DNA of 64,000 bases. Origin: Phaeobacter inhibens DSM 16374. GTDB taxonomy: Bacteria; Pseudomonadota; Alphaproteobacteria; Rhodobacterales; Rhodobacteraceae. Position numbers and translations under genes: made by a program. The notes under the pieces were generated by a model. That model did no database searches, was not told the origin of the DNA, and was given only the letters and a program-made list of their open reading frames with translations. The stretch covers positions 744,001 to 808,000 of the forward strand of contig NZ_KI421498.1 of NCBI RefSeq assembly GCF_000473105.1, given 5' to 3'. The stretch's first letter is position 1. Each line of letters opens with the position of its first letter. Shown one piece after another: positions 8,951-18,864 of this stretch.

Positions 8951-9727
8951 ATGGATTACCAGGAAATTCTGTTCTCGCTGGAAGACGGCTTGGCCGTTGT
9001 GACGCTGAACCGCCCCGCCAAGATGAACGCATTGACCGGTCTGACGCGGGCGGAAATCACCCATGCGATGCAGCGCGCCGGCAAAGAGGCCCGTGCCGTG
9101 GTTCTGACGGGGTCCGGCGTGTCATTCTGCTCAGGTCAGGATCTGTCCGATGCGGCAAGCCAGGGCAAGCTGGATCTGGAGCGCACGCTGCGGGATGAAT
9201 ACACCCCGATGCTGGAGGCGATCTACAACTGCCCGGTACCGACCATTGCCGCCGTAAACGGCCCGGCTGCGGGCGCGGGCGCCAATCTGGCGCTGGCCGC
9301 AGATGTGGTGATTGCAACGGAGAGCGCCTATTTCATGCAGGCCTTTGCCCGTATTGGCCTGATGCCGGACGCCGGGGGGACCTGGTTCATGCCGCGTCAG
9401 ATGGGCATGGCAAAGGCGATGGGGGCCGCGCTGTTTGCAGACAAGATTTCCGCCAAACAGGCGAGCGACTGGGGCATGATCTGGGAGGCCATTCCCGACG
9501 CCGAGTTCGACGCCCATTGGCGCGCACGCGCGGCCTATCTGGCGTCCGGTCCGACCCGTGCCTTTGGCGCGATCAAGACGGCCATCCGCGATGGCTATGG
9601 CAACAGCCTGCCGGAGCAGCTGTCCGAAGAGGCACATCTGCAAGGCCAGTGCGGCAAAACCCGCGATTTCATGGAAGGGGTCACAGCCTTCATGGAAAAA
9701 CGCCCGGCGAAGTTTGAGGGCCGCTGA
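8951..9727 (+). CDS. Enoyl-CoA hydratase/isomerase, PaaG-like
   Basis: A 258-residue crotonase-fold enzyme. The oxyanion-hole segments are GVSFCSGQDLSD (about 55-66) and AAVNGPAAGAGANLALAADV (about 100-119). GLMPDAGGTW resembles PaaG (ring 1,2-epoxyphenylacetyl-CoA isomerase). Since no paa genes are present, a general fatty-acid or aromatic acyl-CoA role cannot be separated. The ATG at 8951 is preferred over a TTG one codon earlier because GAGG lies 7 bases before it. The 187 bases upstream show no feature. A bidirectional terminator follows. Confidence 0.85.
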   Translation: MDYQEILFSLEDGLAVVTLNRPAKMNALTGLTRAEITHAMQRAGKEARAVVLTGSGVSFCSGQDLSDAASQGKLDLERTLRDEYTPMLEAIYNCPVPTIAAVNGPAAGAGANLALAADVVIATESAYFMQAFARIGLMPDAGGTWFMPRQMGMAKAMGAALFADKISAKQASDWGMIWEAIPDAEFDAHWRARAAYLASGPTRAFGAIKTAIRDGYGNSLPEQLSEEAHLQGQCGKTRDFMEGVTAFMEKRPAKFEGR

Positions 9728-9770
9728 GCCGCCGCGATCTGCGTCTGACTATTGAACAGTGCAAATATAA

Positions 9771-9810
9771 AAACCCGCCCCTCCGCTATGCGGTCGGGCG
9801 GGTTTCTTTT
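9771..9810. terminator. Bidirectional terminator between convergent genes
   Basis: A perfect 10-bp stem (aaacccgccc with gggcgggttt) encloses a smaller ccgc-tat-gcgg hairpin. It is followed by TTTCTTTT on the plus strand and by TTTTTATATTT on the minus strand, so it can end both the crotonase and the RTX transcripts. Confidence 0.88.
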
Positions 9811-9879
9811 TGCGGCATTCATGCGGGCTATACCGGGGCGGGCCAGATCAATTGATCCCACCCCCAGCGGAGTTATCTA

Positions 9880-10776
9880 TCAGCCGCTGCGGGCAACCAG
9901 AGCGACATGCTCTGCCAGGTTAAAGGTGGTACCGGCGTTGATCAGGCGTACCACTTCCTCGCCATTGGCGACCAAGAAGGCATCGGTGCCGCCATCATCG
10001 TTAGCGCGGGTGACCACGTCCAGATCCGGCTCGTCTTCGTTTTCGTCGTAGTAGTAGACCACCCGGTCATCATCCGCCGTGAAATCGGTGACGGTCGCCT
10101 GTTCATCATCGGTCAGCCAGGCTCCGGTTTCGAAGCTGTCGTTGCCGCTGCCACCGGTCACCGTATCGTTGAGACCAAAGAGCACGGAGTCGTCCCCAGC
10201 ACCGGCGTTGATGGTATCGCCTGCAGCGTCCTGATCGGCCGTGTAGTCAAAGTTCAGCAGGGCGTTGACCTCGGCTGCGGAGGTCGGCGTCTCACGGCCC
10301 TGAACGATGTCTTCATAGGCGCCTTCGTCCAGAATGCCTGCGGCGATGATCAGGTCATTGCCCTGACCGCCGACCAGATGATCTGCGCCGCGGGTGTCGA
10401 TCAGGGTGTCATCCCCAGCGTTACCGCGCATGAAGTCATCGCCATTGCCGCCGACCATCGTATCGTCGCCGTCTCCGCCAAAGACGTTGTCATCTGCCGA
10501 GCCACCGTCCAGCCGGTCGTCGCCTGCGCCGCCTTCGATCGTATCGGGACCGCCGCGTGCGTCGATATTGTCGTCACCAGCGCCGCCAAGCAGGTTTTCA
10601 CTGCCGGTTGTGCCAAACAGCAGGTCGGCGCCGTCGGTGCCCTCGACAACGGTTTCGGTGTTGTCTTCGTTACCGCTTTCGTTGGCGCCGGAGTCTGTGC
10701 TGTCGGAATCGTCGGAATCATTGATGATCACGCCAGCCAGCAGGCCAACCCCAAGCAATGTCATGAGCATAAGCAC
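9880..10776 (-). CDS. RTX-type calcium-binding repeat protein, N-terminally anchored
   Basis: A 298-residue acidic protein. Residues 1-18 are hydrophobic (signal or membrane anchor), then comes a Ser/Asp/Glu-rich linker to about residue 45. About nine tandem GGxGxDxxx nonapeptides (for example GGAGDDRLD and GGDGDDTMV) follow over about 50-135, with further copies near 190-220. Such repeats fold into a calcium-loaded beta-roll outside the cytoplasm. No enzymatic domain is recognised. The GTG start is chosen because GGGAG lies 7 bases before it; an ATG two codons later is possible. Unlike classic RTX exoproteins, it has an N-terminal hydrophobic segment and no type I secretion genes beside it. 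Function unknown. Confidence 0.78.
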   Translation of the reverse strand: MLMLMTLLGVGLLAGVIINDSDDSDSTDSGANESGNEDNTETVVEGTDGADLLFGTTGSENLLGGAGDDNIDARGGPDTIEGGAGDDRLDGGSADDNVFGGDGDDTMVGGNGDDFMRGNAGDDTLIDTRGADHLVGGQGNDLIIAAGILDEGAYEDIVQGRETPTSAAEVNALLNFDYTADQDAAGDTINAGAGDDSVLFGLNDTVTGGSGNDSFETGAWLTDDEQATVTDFTADDDRVVYYYDENEDEPDLDVVTRANDDGGTDAFLVANGEEVVRLINAGTTFNLAEHVALVARSG

Positions 10777-11033
10777 GGTGCGTCTCCCGTTAAGGTTTAA
10801 TTAGCAATTGACGACATGCCTATGCAGGAGGTCGAATTTCGTCAATCGAAACCCGCTCTAATTGAGTAAAATGCGATGAAAGGGGTTAACCAGGTTTCCG
10901 GATTGGAAACATCAGCTGGCTATCCTTTTGATTGTCGCACTCACCGAAAGACGTAGGTCTGCAATCGAAAGGTGTATTTCTCGATTTGGGGACGGCAGGT
11001 CCGTCGTGCCTTCATCGTGTCGGCTGAGACCAT
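10777..11033. other. Intergenic region upstream of the RTX gene
   Basis: About 260 bases between the RTX start and the gltA terminator, AT-richer than the genes. No ORF with a credible ribosome-binding site was seen. A short hairpin (gtttcc-ggatt-ggaaac, about 10890-10906) is the only structure. It presumably contains the RTX promoter. Confidence 0.5.
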
Positions 11034-11065
11034 GAAAAAACCCTGCCTCCGGGAAGGCAGGGTTT
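11034..11065 (-). terminator. Rho-independent terminator of gltA
   Basis: A perfect 10-bp stem (aaaccctgcc with ggcagggttt, 8-base loop) followed on the minus strand by a T-run, 42 bases beyond the gltA stop. Confidence 0.9.
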
Positions 11066-11106
11066 ACAGTTTTCCGTCACCGATGATGCGGCGAAGTAGC
11101 CTGTGA

Positions 11107-12402
11107 TCAGCGGCTTTCGATATCGATGTAGTCGCGGGCAGTTTCGCCGAGGTAGAGCTGACGCGGGCGACCGATTTTGTTCTGTGGATCCGCGATCATT
11201 TCTTTCCACTGCGAGATCCAGCCGACGGTGCGCGACAGCGCAAAGATCGGTGTGAACATCGAAGTCGGGAAGCCCATCGCCTCAAGGATGATGCCGGAAT
11301 AGAAATCCACGTTCGGGAACAGTTTCTTCTCGATGAAATACTCATCGTTGAGCGCAGTGCGCTCCAGTTCCTTGGCGACCTGCAGGAGGGGGTTGTTTTC
11401 AACACCCAAGAGTTCCAGCACTTCGTCGGCGGATTGTTTCAGCACCTTGGCGCGGGGATCGGTGTTCTTGTAGACCCGGTGGCCAAAGCCCATCAGGCGG
11501 AACGGATCGTTCTTGTCCTTGGCGCGCTCGATGAACTCAGGGATACGGTCAACCGAGCCGATTTCCTTCAGCATCTCCAGGCAGGCCTGGTTGGCGCCGC
11601 CGTGGGCCGGACCCCAGAGGCAGGCGATGCCGGCCGCGATACAGGCAAACGGGTTGGCACCGGAAGAGGACGCCAGACGCACGGTCGAGGTCGAGGCGTT
11701 TTGCTCATGATCGGCATGCAGGATGAAGATGCGGTCCATCGCACGGGCGAGGATCGGATCGACATGGTATTCTTCTGCCGGAACAGAGAAGCACATGTGC
11801 AGGAAGTTTGCCGCGTAATCGAGATCGTTGCGCGGATACACGAAGGGCTGGCCGATCGAATACTTATAAGCCATCGCAGCAATGGTGGGCAGTTTTGCGA
11901 TCAAACGGATCGCGGCCACTTCGCGCTGCCAGGGGTCATTGATGTCGGTGGAATCGTGGTAGAAGGCCGACATTGCACCAACAACACCCACCAGGGTTGC
12001 CATCGGATGCGCGTCGCGGCGGAAGCCACGGAAGAAGTTGTGCATCTGTTCATGCACCATGGTGTGACGGGTCACACGGGTCTCGAAATCCTCCAGCTGG
12101 GCTGCGGTCGGCAGCTCACCATAGAGCAGCAGGTAGCAGACTTCGAGGTGGTGCGATTTGGATGCCAGCTGGTCAATCGGGTAGCCGCGGTGCAGCAGTT
12201 CGCCCTTGCCACCATCGATATAGGTGATGGTGCTGTCGCAGCTCGCGGTGGAGGTGAAGCCGGGATCATAGGTAAACACACCGGCCTGGCCGTAGAGCTT
12301 GCGGATATCCAGAACATCGGGCCCGGTCGTCGGCGAGAAAATGGGAAGCTCGTAAGTTTCGCCATTCAGGCTGAGCTGGGCGGTCTTCTTTGTATCGGTC
12401 AT
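11107..12402 (-). CDS. gltA: Citrate synthase
   Basis: Condenses oxaloacetate and acetyl-CoA as entry to the citric acid cycle. The 431-residue protein is the hexameric type II form with the N-terminal beta domain. Catalytic signatures are [27 protein letters not shown] and [22 protein letters not shown] precedes the ATG. A strong terminator follows. gltX lies 126 bases upstream in the same direction. Confidence 0.97.
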   Translation of the reverse strand: MTDTKKTAQLSLNGETYELPIFSPTTGPDVLDIRKLYGQAGVFTYDPGFTSTASCDSTITYIDGGKGELLHRGYPIDQLASKSHHLEVCYLLLYGELPTAAQLEDFETRVTRHTMVHEQMHNFFRGFRRDAHPMATLVGVVGAMSAFYHDSTDINDPWQREVAAIRLIAKLPTIAAMAYKYSIGQPFVYPRNDLDYAANFLHMCFSVPAEEYHVDPILARAMDRIFILHADHEQNASTSTVRLASSSGANPFACIAAGIACLWGPAHGGANQACLEMLKEIGSVDRIPEFIERAKDKNDPFRLMGFGHRVYKNTDPRAKVLKQSADEVLELLGVENNPLLQVAKELERTALNDEYFIEKKLFPNVDFYSGIILEAMGFPTSMFTPIFALSRTVGWISQWKEMIADPQNKIGRPRQLYLGETARDYIDIESR

Positions 12403-12528
12403 AGATGTCCCTTCCTGATACAGGCACGAAAGCGGGGGAGGCCCCCGCCTTGTGCAGGCAGCACCTGCACGGCAATCGCGCAGGTGAGGTCATAGCGGTA
12501 CCGACTTACCCAGCAGTTAACGACAGGG

Positions 12529-13929
12529 TTAGCCAGCAACGTCGGAGAGTCGGGCCAGTGTTTCGTCCCGGCCCAGAATCAGCATCATGTCGAAAACTGA
12601 AGGGGTTACCGCACGACCAGCCAGCGCCGCCCGCAAGGGGCCCGCCAGTTTGCCGAACTTGGTATCCTGTGCTTCTGCGAATGCGTTCAGAAGCGCCTCC
12701 AGATCGTCTCGGGACCAGCTAGCATTTTGCAGCTGCGGCGTCAATTCACTCAGTATACCGTCGGATACAGATGCAAGGGCTTTTGCGGCCTTCTGATCTG
12801 GCTCAATCGGTCGTGAAACCAGAATAAAATGAGCTTTTTCAAGCAGCTCAGGGAATGTCTTGGCGCGATCCTTGAGGCAATACATCGCACGTTCAAGATC
12901 GTTTGACTGAACGTCATTTAACTGTGGCTTGCCAGCCGCAGCCAAATAGGCCTGCAGCTCATTCCGCAGCGCAGCATCATCGCTGATGGCGATATGCTGG
13001 CCGCAGAGGTTTTCCAGCTTCTTGGTGTCAAACCGTGCGGGGCTTTTGCCGATGCCGTCGAGATCAAACCAGTCACGCGCCTGCGCATCGGTGAAAAACT
13101 CATCATCGCCATGGCTCCAGCCCAGACGGGCCAGGTAGTTGCGCATCCCGGCAGCAGGATAGCCCATCGCCTGATACTCCTGCGCGCCCAAGGCGCCATG
13201 GCGTTTCGAGAGTTTCTTGCCGTCCGCTCCGTGGATCAGCGGGATGTGGGCCCAGACCGGCACATCCCAGCCCATCGCCTCATAGATCATCATCTGACGC
13301 GCAGCGTTGTTGAGGTGATCATCACCCCGAATGACATGGGTGACGCCCATATCGTGATCATCCACGACAACTGCCAGCATATAGACAGGCGTCCCGTCTG
13401 AGCGCAGCAGGACCATATCATCGAGCTGCGCGTTCTTGATCGTGACATCGCCCTGAACCTCATCGCGGATCACGGTGGTGCCGTCCTGCGGGGCCTTGAT
13501 GCGGATCACATAAGGTGCATCGGGATGGCTGCTGTCATCGGCATCGCGCCAGGGGGAGCGGTAGAGGGTCGATTTCCCCTCGGCCTTTGCCTGATCACGG
13601 AAGGTCGCGATTTCTTCCTGTGTGGCAAAGCACTTGTAGGCCTTGCCAGCCTCAAGCAGTTCACGGGCAACGGCTGCGTGACGTTCGGCGCCTTCGAACT
13701 GGCTGACCACCTCACCATCGTGATCCAGGCCGAGCCAGGCCATGCCCTGCAGGATCGCGGCCGTCGCCTCCGGGTTGGAGCGCTCGCGGTCGGTGTCTTC
13801 GATCCGCAACAGGAATTTGCCGCCACGGCCACGGGCATAGAGCCAGTTGAACAGTGCGGTGCGCGCACCACCGATATGCAGATAGCCGGTGGGCGAGGGG
13901 GCGAAACGGGTGACGACCGGTTTGGACAT
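12529..13929 (-). CDS. gltX: Glutamyl-tRNA synthetase
   Basis: Charges tRNA-Glu (and, in many alphaproteobacteria, one of two paralogues mischarges tRNA-Gln). The 466-residue class I synthetase has the HIGH-equivalent HIGG in [19 protein letters not shown] and the KMSKS-equivalent in [10 protein letters not shown]. Length is normal. It is transcribed divergently from comEC, with 79 bases between starts. Whether this is the discriminating or the Gln-charging paralogue cannot be told from sequence alone. Confidence 0.96.
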   Translation of the reverse strand: MSKPVVTRFAPSPTGYLHIGGARTALFNWLYARGRGGKFLLRIEDTDRERSNPEATAAILQGMAWLGLDHDGEVVSQFEGAERHAAVARELLEAGKAYKCFATQEEIATFRDQAKAEGKSTLYRSPWRDADDSSHPDAPYVIRIKAPQDGTTVIRDEVQGDVTIKNAQLDDMVLLRSDGTPVYMLAVVVDDHDMGVTHVIRGDDHLNNAARQMMIYEAMGWDVPVWAHIPLIHGADGKKLSKRHGALGAQEYQAMGYPAAGMRNYLARLGWSHGDDEFFTDAQARDWFDLDGIGKSPARFDTKKLENLCGQHIAISDDAALRNELQAYLAAAGKPQLNDVQSNDLERAMYCLKDRAKTFPELLEKAHFILVSRPIEPDQKAAKALASVSDGILSELTPQLQNASWSRDDLEALLNAFAEAQDTKFGKLAGPLRAALAGRAVTPSVFDMMLILGRDETLARLSDVAG

Positions 13930-14008
13930 GGGGGTGATTTACCTTTTGGAAACCATGGAAGGGCTAGTTTTGTCGCCTGTCTACCGAGCCAGAAGGCAAG
14001 GAGCAAGC

Positions 14009-16078
14009 ATGCGCGCCCTGGGCGTCCTTGATGGTCTGTTGCAATCCCAGCGCGGGGATCTCTTTCCCTGGGTGCCGGTCTTGTTCGGAATTGGCATCGG
14101 GCTGTTTTTCTCACTTAAGTTTGAGCCGGAACCGGCGCATTATCTTTGGGGCGCTGGGATTGCCTGCGTCGCGCTGGCACTGGTGTGGCGCGGCGACCGG
14201 CAGGATACAGTGGTCTTTCTGGGCTGGACGGTGCTGCTGATTGCCCTCGGGTTTGCAGCCGCCGGGATGCGCGCACATGCGGTTGGCGCGCCGGTGCTTC
14301 AGCACCGCAGCTATGGCGCGGTGGAAGGGCGGGTGATTGCCATCGACCGCTCTGCCCGTGACCGGCTGCGGATCACGCTGGATCAGCTCTTTCTTGACCG
14401 CATTGCGCCTGATCAGAGCCCGGCGCGGGTGCGGCTGTCGCTGCCGGAGGGGGCACGGATTCCGCGCATTGGCGACCGGGTGATGACCACGGCCCATCTG
14501 ATGCCACCGCAGGGTCCAGTTGAACCTCATGGGTTTGATTTCCGGCGACATGCCTGGTTTCAACAGCTCGGCGCGGTGGGGTACACCCGTGTGCCCGTAC
14601 TGATCATCAACCGCAGCCCGCGTGATCTGCCGGTTGAGCAATTGCGCCAGCGGCTCTCCACCGGTATCCGTTCGCAAATGCCGGTGGCGACGGGCGGCTT
14701 TGCGTCGGCCATTACCACGGGGGATCGTTCTGCGATCCCCCAGGTGGCGCTGGAGGCTTTGCGTGCCAGTAACCTCGCGCATTTGCTGGCAATTTCCGGG
14801 CTGCATATGGGGCTTCTGGCAGGCGTTGTCTTTGGCGGGTTGCGGCTGTTATTGGCGCTTGCGCCGGCCGTGGCGCAGCGTGTCGACACCAAGAAACTGG
14901 CGGCGGTTGGAGCTTTGCTTGCAGCCAGCGCTTATCTGGTGCTGTCCGGGATGCAGGTTGCCAGCACACGCGCGTATATCATGGTGGCGATGATGCTGGG
15001 GGCAGTGCTGCTGGATCGGCGGGCGTTGTCCCTGCGCGCGGTGGCTTTGGCTGCCATCGTGATCCTGGTCTTGCGCCCGGAAAGCCTGCTCAGCCCGGGT
15101 TTTCAGATGAGTTTTGCCGCCACCACCGCCTTGATCGTGGTTTTTGGCGGCCTGCGAGACCGGCTGACCCCAACCGGCCCGCGCTGGCTGCGGATGGCGG
15201 CGGGTGTTGTGCTGTCCTCGCTGATAGCGGGAGTAGCGACCGCGCCGTTTGGGGCGGCGCATTTCAATATGATCTCGCATTACGGATTGCTGGCCAATGT
15301 CCTGGCTGTGCCTGTAATGGGCGCGCTGGTGGTGCCAGCTGCGGTTCTGTCGCTTTGTCTGGCACCTGTGGGGGCGTCATGGGTTGGTCTTGCACTGATG
15401 GATCTGGGGATCGGCTGGATCCTGTTTGTTGCCAATTGGGTCGCCGCTCTCGATGGGGCACAAGGGGCGGTGCCGATGCCGCCTGCGCTGGTCTTGCCGC
15501 TGGTGGCTTTAGGGGGGCTGCTGCTTGGCCTTTGGCGGGGGCGGTTGCGACTTCTTGGTGTGCCGGTGCTATTGGGGGCCGCGCTGATATGGCATGGCAG
15601 CCCGCGCCCCGACGTACTGGTCGCGCCAAATGGCGGCATCGTCGGGGTCCTGAGGGCGGAGGGACGGGCATTGTCGCGTGCCAAGGGCCATGGGTATGCG
15701 GCGGAGCGTTGGGCGGAGAATGACGGGAGTTTACGGACGCAGGCAGAGGGCGCGCAGCTATGGCCGCTGGTTGCAGGTCCGGAGGCGCCCGGTAAATCGG
15801 TTACGGCATATCTGGCTGCGACGGATCAGAGGCTGATCCATGTGATCGGCAAGGCAGCGGCCGAGGCACTGACCGTATGTGCAGCCGATGAGGTAGTCAT
15901 CAGCGCCAAGTCAGTGGCGCCGGTCGGGGACTGCCTGGTGTTTGATGCAGACGCGCTGCATCGTCTGGGGAGCGTGCAGATGGATGCGGCGGGGCGCTGG
16001 ACTTCGGTGCGGGATGTGGTTGGGGCGCGGCTGTGGAGCCACGGTCCGGTGCGGTCACGATTGGAACAATGGCAATAG
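14009..16078 (+). CDS. comEC: ComEC/Rec2 DNA uptake channel
   Basis: A 689-residue polytopic inner-membrane protein that passes single-stranded DNA into the cytoplasm during transformation or gene-transfer-agent uptake. It has an N-terminal DUF4131 part and a competence-domain core beginning LLAISGLHMGLLAGVVFGG (about residue 255). Many further helices follow. The C-terminal 160 residues are soluble, but the HxHxDH metal site of the metallo-beta-lactamase domain found in many ComEC proteins is absent. The start at 14009 is supported by AAGGAG 6 bases upstream; an upstream in-frame ATG lies inside gltX. In R. capsulatus comEC is needed by recipients of gene transfer agent DNA. Confidence 0.92.
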   Translation: MRALGVLDGLLQSQRGDLFPWVPVLFGIGIGLFFSLKFEPEPAHYLWGAGIACVALALVWRGDRQDTVVFLGWTVLLIALGFAAAGMRAHAVGAPVLQHRSYGAVEGRVIAIDRSARDRLRITLDQLFLDRIAPDQSPARVRLSLPEGARIPRIGDRVMTTAHLMPPQGPVEPHGFDFRRHAWFQQLGAVGYTRVPVLIINRSPRDLPVEQLRQRLSTGIRSQMPVATGGFASAITTGDRSAIPQVALEALRASNLAHLLAISGLHMGLLAGVVFGGLRLLLALAPAVAQRVDTKKLAAVGALLAASAYLVLSGMQVASTRAYIMVAMMLGAVLLDRRALSLRAVALAAIVILVLRPESLLSPGFQMSFAATTALIVVFGGLRDRLTPTGPRWLRMAAGVVLSSLIAGVATAPFGAAHFNMISHYGLLANVLAVPVMGALVVPAAVLSLCLAPVGASWVGLALMDLGIGWILFVANWVAALDGAQGAVPMPPALVLPLVALGGLLLGLWRGRLRLLGVPVLLGAALIWHGSPRPDVLVAPNGGIVGVLRAEGRALSRAKGHGYAAERWAENDGSLRTQAEGAQLWPLVAGPEAPGKSVTAYLAATDQRLIHVIGKAAAEALTVCAADEVVISAKSVAPVGDCLVFDADALHRLGSVQMDAAGRWTSVRDVVGARLWSHGPVRSRLEQWQ

Positions 16079-16394
16079 TCCAACGACGATCAAGGCCAGC
16101 GATGATCGGAGGGAGCCCCATCTTCGCTTTGGCTCATCCAACCTTAAGGTGCTGATGCGCTATCTGCATGGAGGTTACGTCGGGCTGCGTCTGGCCGATG
16201 TATGATCGCGCAGCACCGAGTTGGCACAGCGATACTGTCCGAACATCATCAAGAGCTAAGCCGAAACACAGGCTGCGTATCGGTCGATTTTTGTCGCTTT
16301 GCCCGTATTGTCTTGCCCGTGCCAGATTGTCCCTATCGAAGCGCATGGGCTGATCCATGCGCTTGTCCTTGGATATTTTCGCCCGCGACGCTGG
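16079..16394. other. Convergent intergenic region between comEC and lexA
   Basis: 316 bases with no credible ORF. A perfect 10-bp inverted repeat (aagcgcatgg and ccatgcgctt, 16339-16364, 6-base loop) lies 31 bases beyond the lexA stop. It lacks a T-run on either strand and may be a Rho-assisted or weak terminator. Confidence 0.5.
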
Positions 16395-17078
16395 TCAGTA
16401 GGTGCGGATGAGGCCGACGAGGCGGCCCTGTACCTTTACCTGATCCTGCGGGTAGCGGCGGGTTTCATAGGCAGGGTTGGCGGCCTCCAGCGCGATGGTG
16501 CTGCCCTTACGATAGATGCGTTTCAGTGTGGCTTCCTGCCCCTCGACCAGGGCAACCACCACGTCGCCGTTGTCTGCCACAGCTGTTTCCCGGATCACGA
16601 CGATATCGCCGTCGTTGATCCCGGCCTCAATCATGGAGTCTCCGCGCACCTCCAATGCGAAATGTTGCCCCTGGGCGGAGAGCATGGAGGCGGGCACTGC
16701 GACCTGATGGGATACCTGATTGATGGCCTCAATCGGGACACCGGCAGCGATGCGTCCCATGACCGGCAGTTCCATCGCGGCGATCATGGCGGGCGCCGAC
16801 ACCTGATTGGCGGGGCCCGGGGCAGCAGGTGCCGCCTCAGCCGCTTGCGCGGTGTTTCCGAGGCTGTCCGGCAGGCGAATAATCTCAATCGCGCGGGCCC
16901 TGTGGGCAAGACGGCGAATGAATCCCCGCTCCTCCAGCGCGGTGATCAGCCGGTGGATGCCGGATTTTGAGCGCAAATCCAGAGCCACCTTCATCTCGTC
17001 GAAGCTGGGGGGGACACCATCCTGCTGCAGGCGTGTGTTGATGAAATCCAGCAAATCCAATTGCTTCTTCGTCAGCAT
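16395..17078 (-). CDS. lexA: SOS repressor LexA
   Basis: A 227-residue repressor that undergoes RecA-stimulated self-cleavage. It has an N-terminal winged helix-turn-helix, a long Ala/Pro linker (about 75-100), the cleavage site Ala112-Gly113 in RIAAGVPIE, and the catalytic pair Ser148 (RGDSMIEAG) and Lys186 (ATLKRIY). A GTTC-N7-GTTC box 34 bases upstream indicates autoregulation. It lies 139 bases downstream of moeA in the same direction. In R. capsulatus LexA also influences gene transfer agent production, so its presence near comEC and the lysis cassette is suggestive. Confidence 0.96.
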   Translation of the reverse strand: MLTKKQLDLLDFINTRLQQDGVPPSFDEMKVALDLRSKSGIHRLITALEERGFIRRLAHRARAIEIIRLPDSLGNTAQAAEAAPAAPGPANQVSAPAMIAAMELPVMGRIAAGVPIEAINQVSHQVAVPASMLSAQGQHFALEVRGDSMIEAGINDGDIVVIRETAVADNGDVVVALVEGQEATLKRIYRKGSTIALEAANPAYETRRYPQDQVKVQGRLVGLIRTY

Positions 17079-17111
17079 GACATCCCTCTCAACCGCTCAA
17101 TGTTTCTCTTT

Positions 17112-17126
17112 GTTCTACGCATGTTC
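17112..17126. promoter_or_regulatory. LexA (SOS) box upstream of lexA
   Basis: The sequence gttctacgcatgttc is an exact match to the alphaproteobacterial LexA consensus GTTC-N7-GTTC, a direct repeat and not the enterobacterial palindrome. It lies 34-48 bases before the lexA start codon, in the promoter position for autorepression. Confidence 0.9.
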
Positions 17127-17217
17127 TCGTTTTGTGTCAACGGTGCCTGGCGTAAAACCTTTCATATTCAGCGGAATTGACGGTGAATTGTTGGCAAAGT
17201 GAAAGCGGAGTATGGTG

Positions 17218-18390
17218 TCAGATAACAATGTAGGAGAGTGGCTCACCCTTACTCCGAGAGGGATCATGCGGGGGTCGGATGGCGAGAGCATTGGCCTCTG
17301 ACAAAAGTGTCAGCCGCGCGCTGTCTTGATCGTCGAAGACATGCAGATCGCCACCGCTCAACCTGGCGCGCATATAGTGCGTCCGCGGTCCGTTTGCAGG
17401 CAGCTCATGAGCCAAATTCGCCGTCGCTGGCTGGTGATCCATAGCGGGCAACCCCTGCATCACACGCAGCATGGGCAACAGGAAGACATGCCCGCAAACC
17501 ATTGCCGAAACAGGGTTTCCCGGCAATCCGACCATCGCGGAACGGCCCAGGGTTCCGGCCATCAGCGGTTTCCCCGGGCGCATGGCCACCTTGTAGAAGG
17601 CGCGGGACATCCCGAGCCCTTCGGTCACTCCGGCAACCAGATCGTGATCCCCAACCGAGGCACCGCCAATGGTGACGATCAGGTCAGCGTTCTGCGCCAG
17701 GTCCAGTGCCATGCGCAGGCTGCTTTCGGTGTCGCGGGCAATGGGCAGAATCCGGGACTCGGCGCCTGCAGCGGCCAGCATTGCGTCCAGCCCGAAGGTA
17801 TTGGATGCGATGATCTGATCCGGGCCGGGGCTTTCGCCGGGCATAACCAGCTCATCCCCGGTGGAGATCAGCGCCACCGTTGGTTTCCGGCGCACGGGTA
17901 CCTCGGCGATATTCATCGCCGCAAGCAGGGCAATGTCTGCCGGCGTCAGGACACGCGGCGCATCAACGGTGGTGCCAATCTGGAAATCACCGCCTTTTGC
18001 GCGAATATTATGGCCGGGTCCGGGATGATCTGTGATAGTCAGCAGAGATCCGGTAACGCTGGTATCTTCCTGAATAACAACGAAATCAGCGCCATCAGGC
18101 ACTGGCGCTCCGGTGAAGATCCGCACCGCCTGACCGGGTCCGACACGCCCCTGAAAGCCATGGCCGGCAGCGCTTTCTCCGATAACTTTGAACATTGCAT
18201 CCCGCTCTACCTCTGCCGCTTTCATTGCGTAGCCGTCCATGGCGGAGGCGGCAAAGGGGGGCTGGTCGCGGTTGGCAGACACCGGCTCCGCAAGCACGCG
18301 ACCGGCAGCGGCGCGCAGGGGAACAGTCTCCACTTCAAGCGGTGCCACCAGATCAAGCAGCGTGTTCAATGCGTCGGAAACTGAGATCAT
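17218..18390 (-). CDS. moeA: Molybdopterin molybdenumtransferase MoeA
   Basis: Inserts molybdate into adenylylated molybdopterin, the last step of molybdenum cofactor synthesis. The 390-residue protein shows ANRDQPPFAASAMDGYA (about 39-55), the domain III motif STGDELV, and IVTIGGASVGDHD and GLPGNPVSA. Its ATG directly follows the moaC stop with no gap. It is the last gene of the trpG-trpD-ung-trpC-moaC-moeA chain before lexA. Confidence 0.95.
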   Translation of the reverse strand: MISVSDALNTLLDLVAPLEVETVPLRAAAGRVLAEPVSANRDQPPFAASAMDGYAMKAAEVERDAMFKVIGESAAGHGFQGRVGPGQAVRIFTGAPVPDGADFVVIQEDTSVTGSLLTITDHPGPGHNIRAKGGDFQIGTTVDAPRVLTPADIALLAAMNIAEVPVRRKPTVALISTGDELVMPGESPGPDQIIASNTFGLDAMLAAAGAESRILPIARDTESSLRMALDLAQNADLIVTIGGASVGDHDLVAGVTEGLGMSRAFYKVAMRPGKPLMAGTLGRSAMVGLPGNPVSAMVCGHVFLLPMLRVMQGLPAMDHQPATANLAHELPANGPRTHYMRARLSGGDLHVFDDQDSARLTLLSEANALAIRPPHDPSRSKGEPLSYIVI

Positions 18391-18864
18391 TTAGGCCTCG
18401 TATCGTCCTGATTTTCCGCCATCTTTCAATGTTACACGGATGCCACCGATTTCCATCGCCTTGTCGACGGCCTTGGCCATGTCATAGACCGTAAGCGCGG
18501 CAGTGGAGACAGCGGTCAGCGCCTCCATTTCGACCCCGGTCTGGCCGGTGGTTTTCACGGTGGCCGCGACGCGCACGCCGGGCAGGTCGGGGTCAAGGGT
18601 CAGATCCACGGCGACCTTAGTCACGGGGAGCGGATGGCAGAGTGGGATCAGATCCGGTGTCTTCTTGGTGCCCATGATCCCTGCGAGCCGTGCCACCGAC
18701 AGGACATCGCCCTTCTTTGCGCGACCTTCTGCAATGATATCAAAGGTTTCGCGCGCCATGGTGATGTGGCCTTCGGCGGTGGCGATCCGCGAGGTCACTG
18801 CCTTGTCCGAGACATCGACCATATGGGCGTCGCCGCTGCTGTTGAAGTGGGTAAGTGGCATCAC
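18391..18864 (-). CDS. moaC: Cyclic pyranopterin monophosphate synthase MoaC
   Basis: Converts 3',8-cyclo-GTP to cyclic pyranopterin monophosphate in molybdenum cofactor synthesis. The 157-residue protein has the family signature [17 protein letters not shown] and [19 protein letters not shown]. It overlaps trpC by four bases (ATGA) and abuts moeA, so translation is coupled on both sides. moaA, moaB, moaD and moaE are not in this window. Confidence 0.96.
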   Translation of the reverse strand: MMPLTHFNSSGDAHMVDVSDKAVTSRIATAEGHITMARETFDIIAEGRAKKGDVLSVARLAGIMGTKKTPDLIPLCHPLPVTKVAVDLTLDPDLPGVRVAATVKTTGQTGVEMEALTAVSTAALTVYDMAKAVDKAMEIGGIRVTLKDGGKSGRYEA

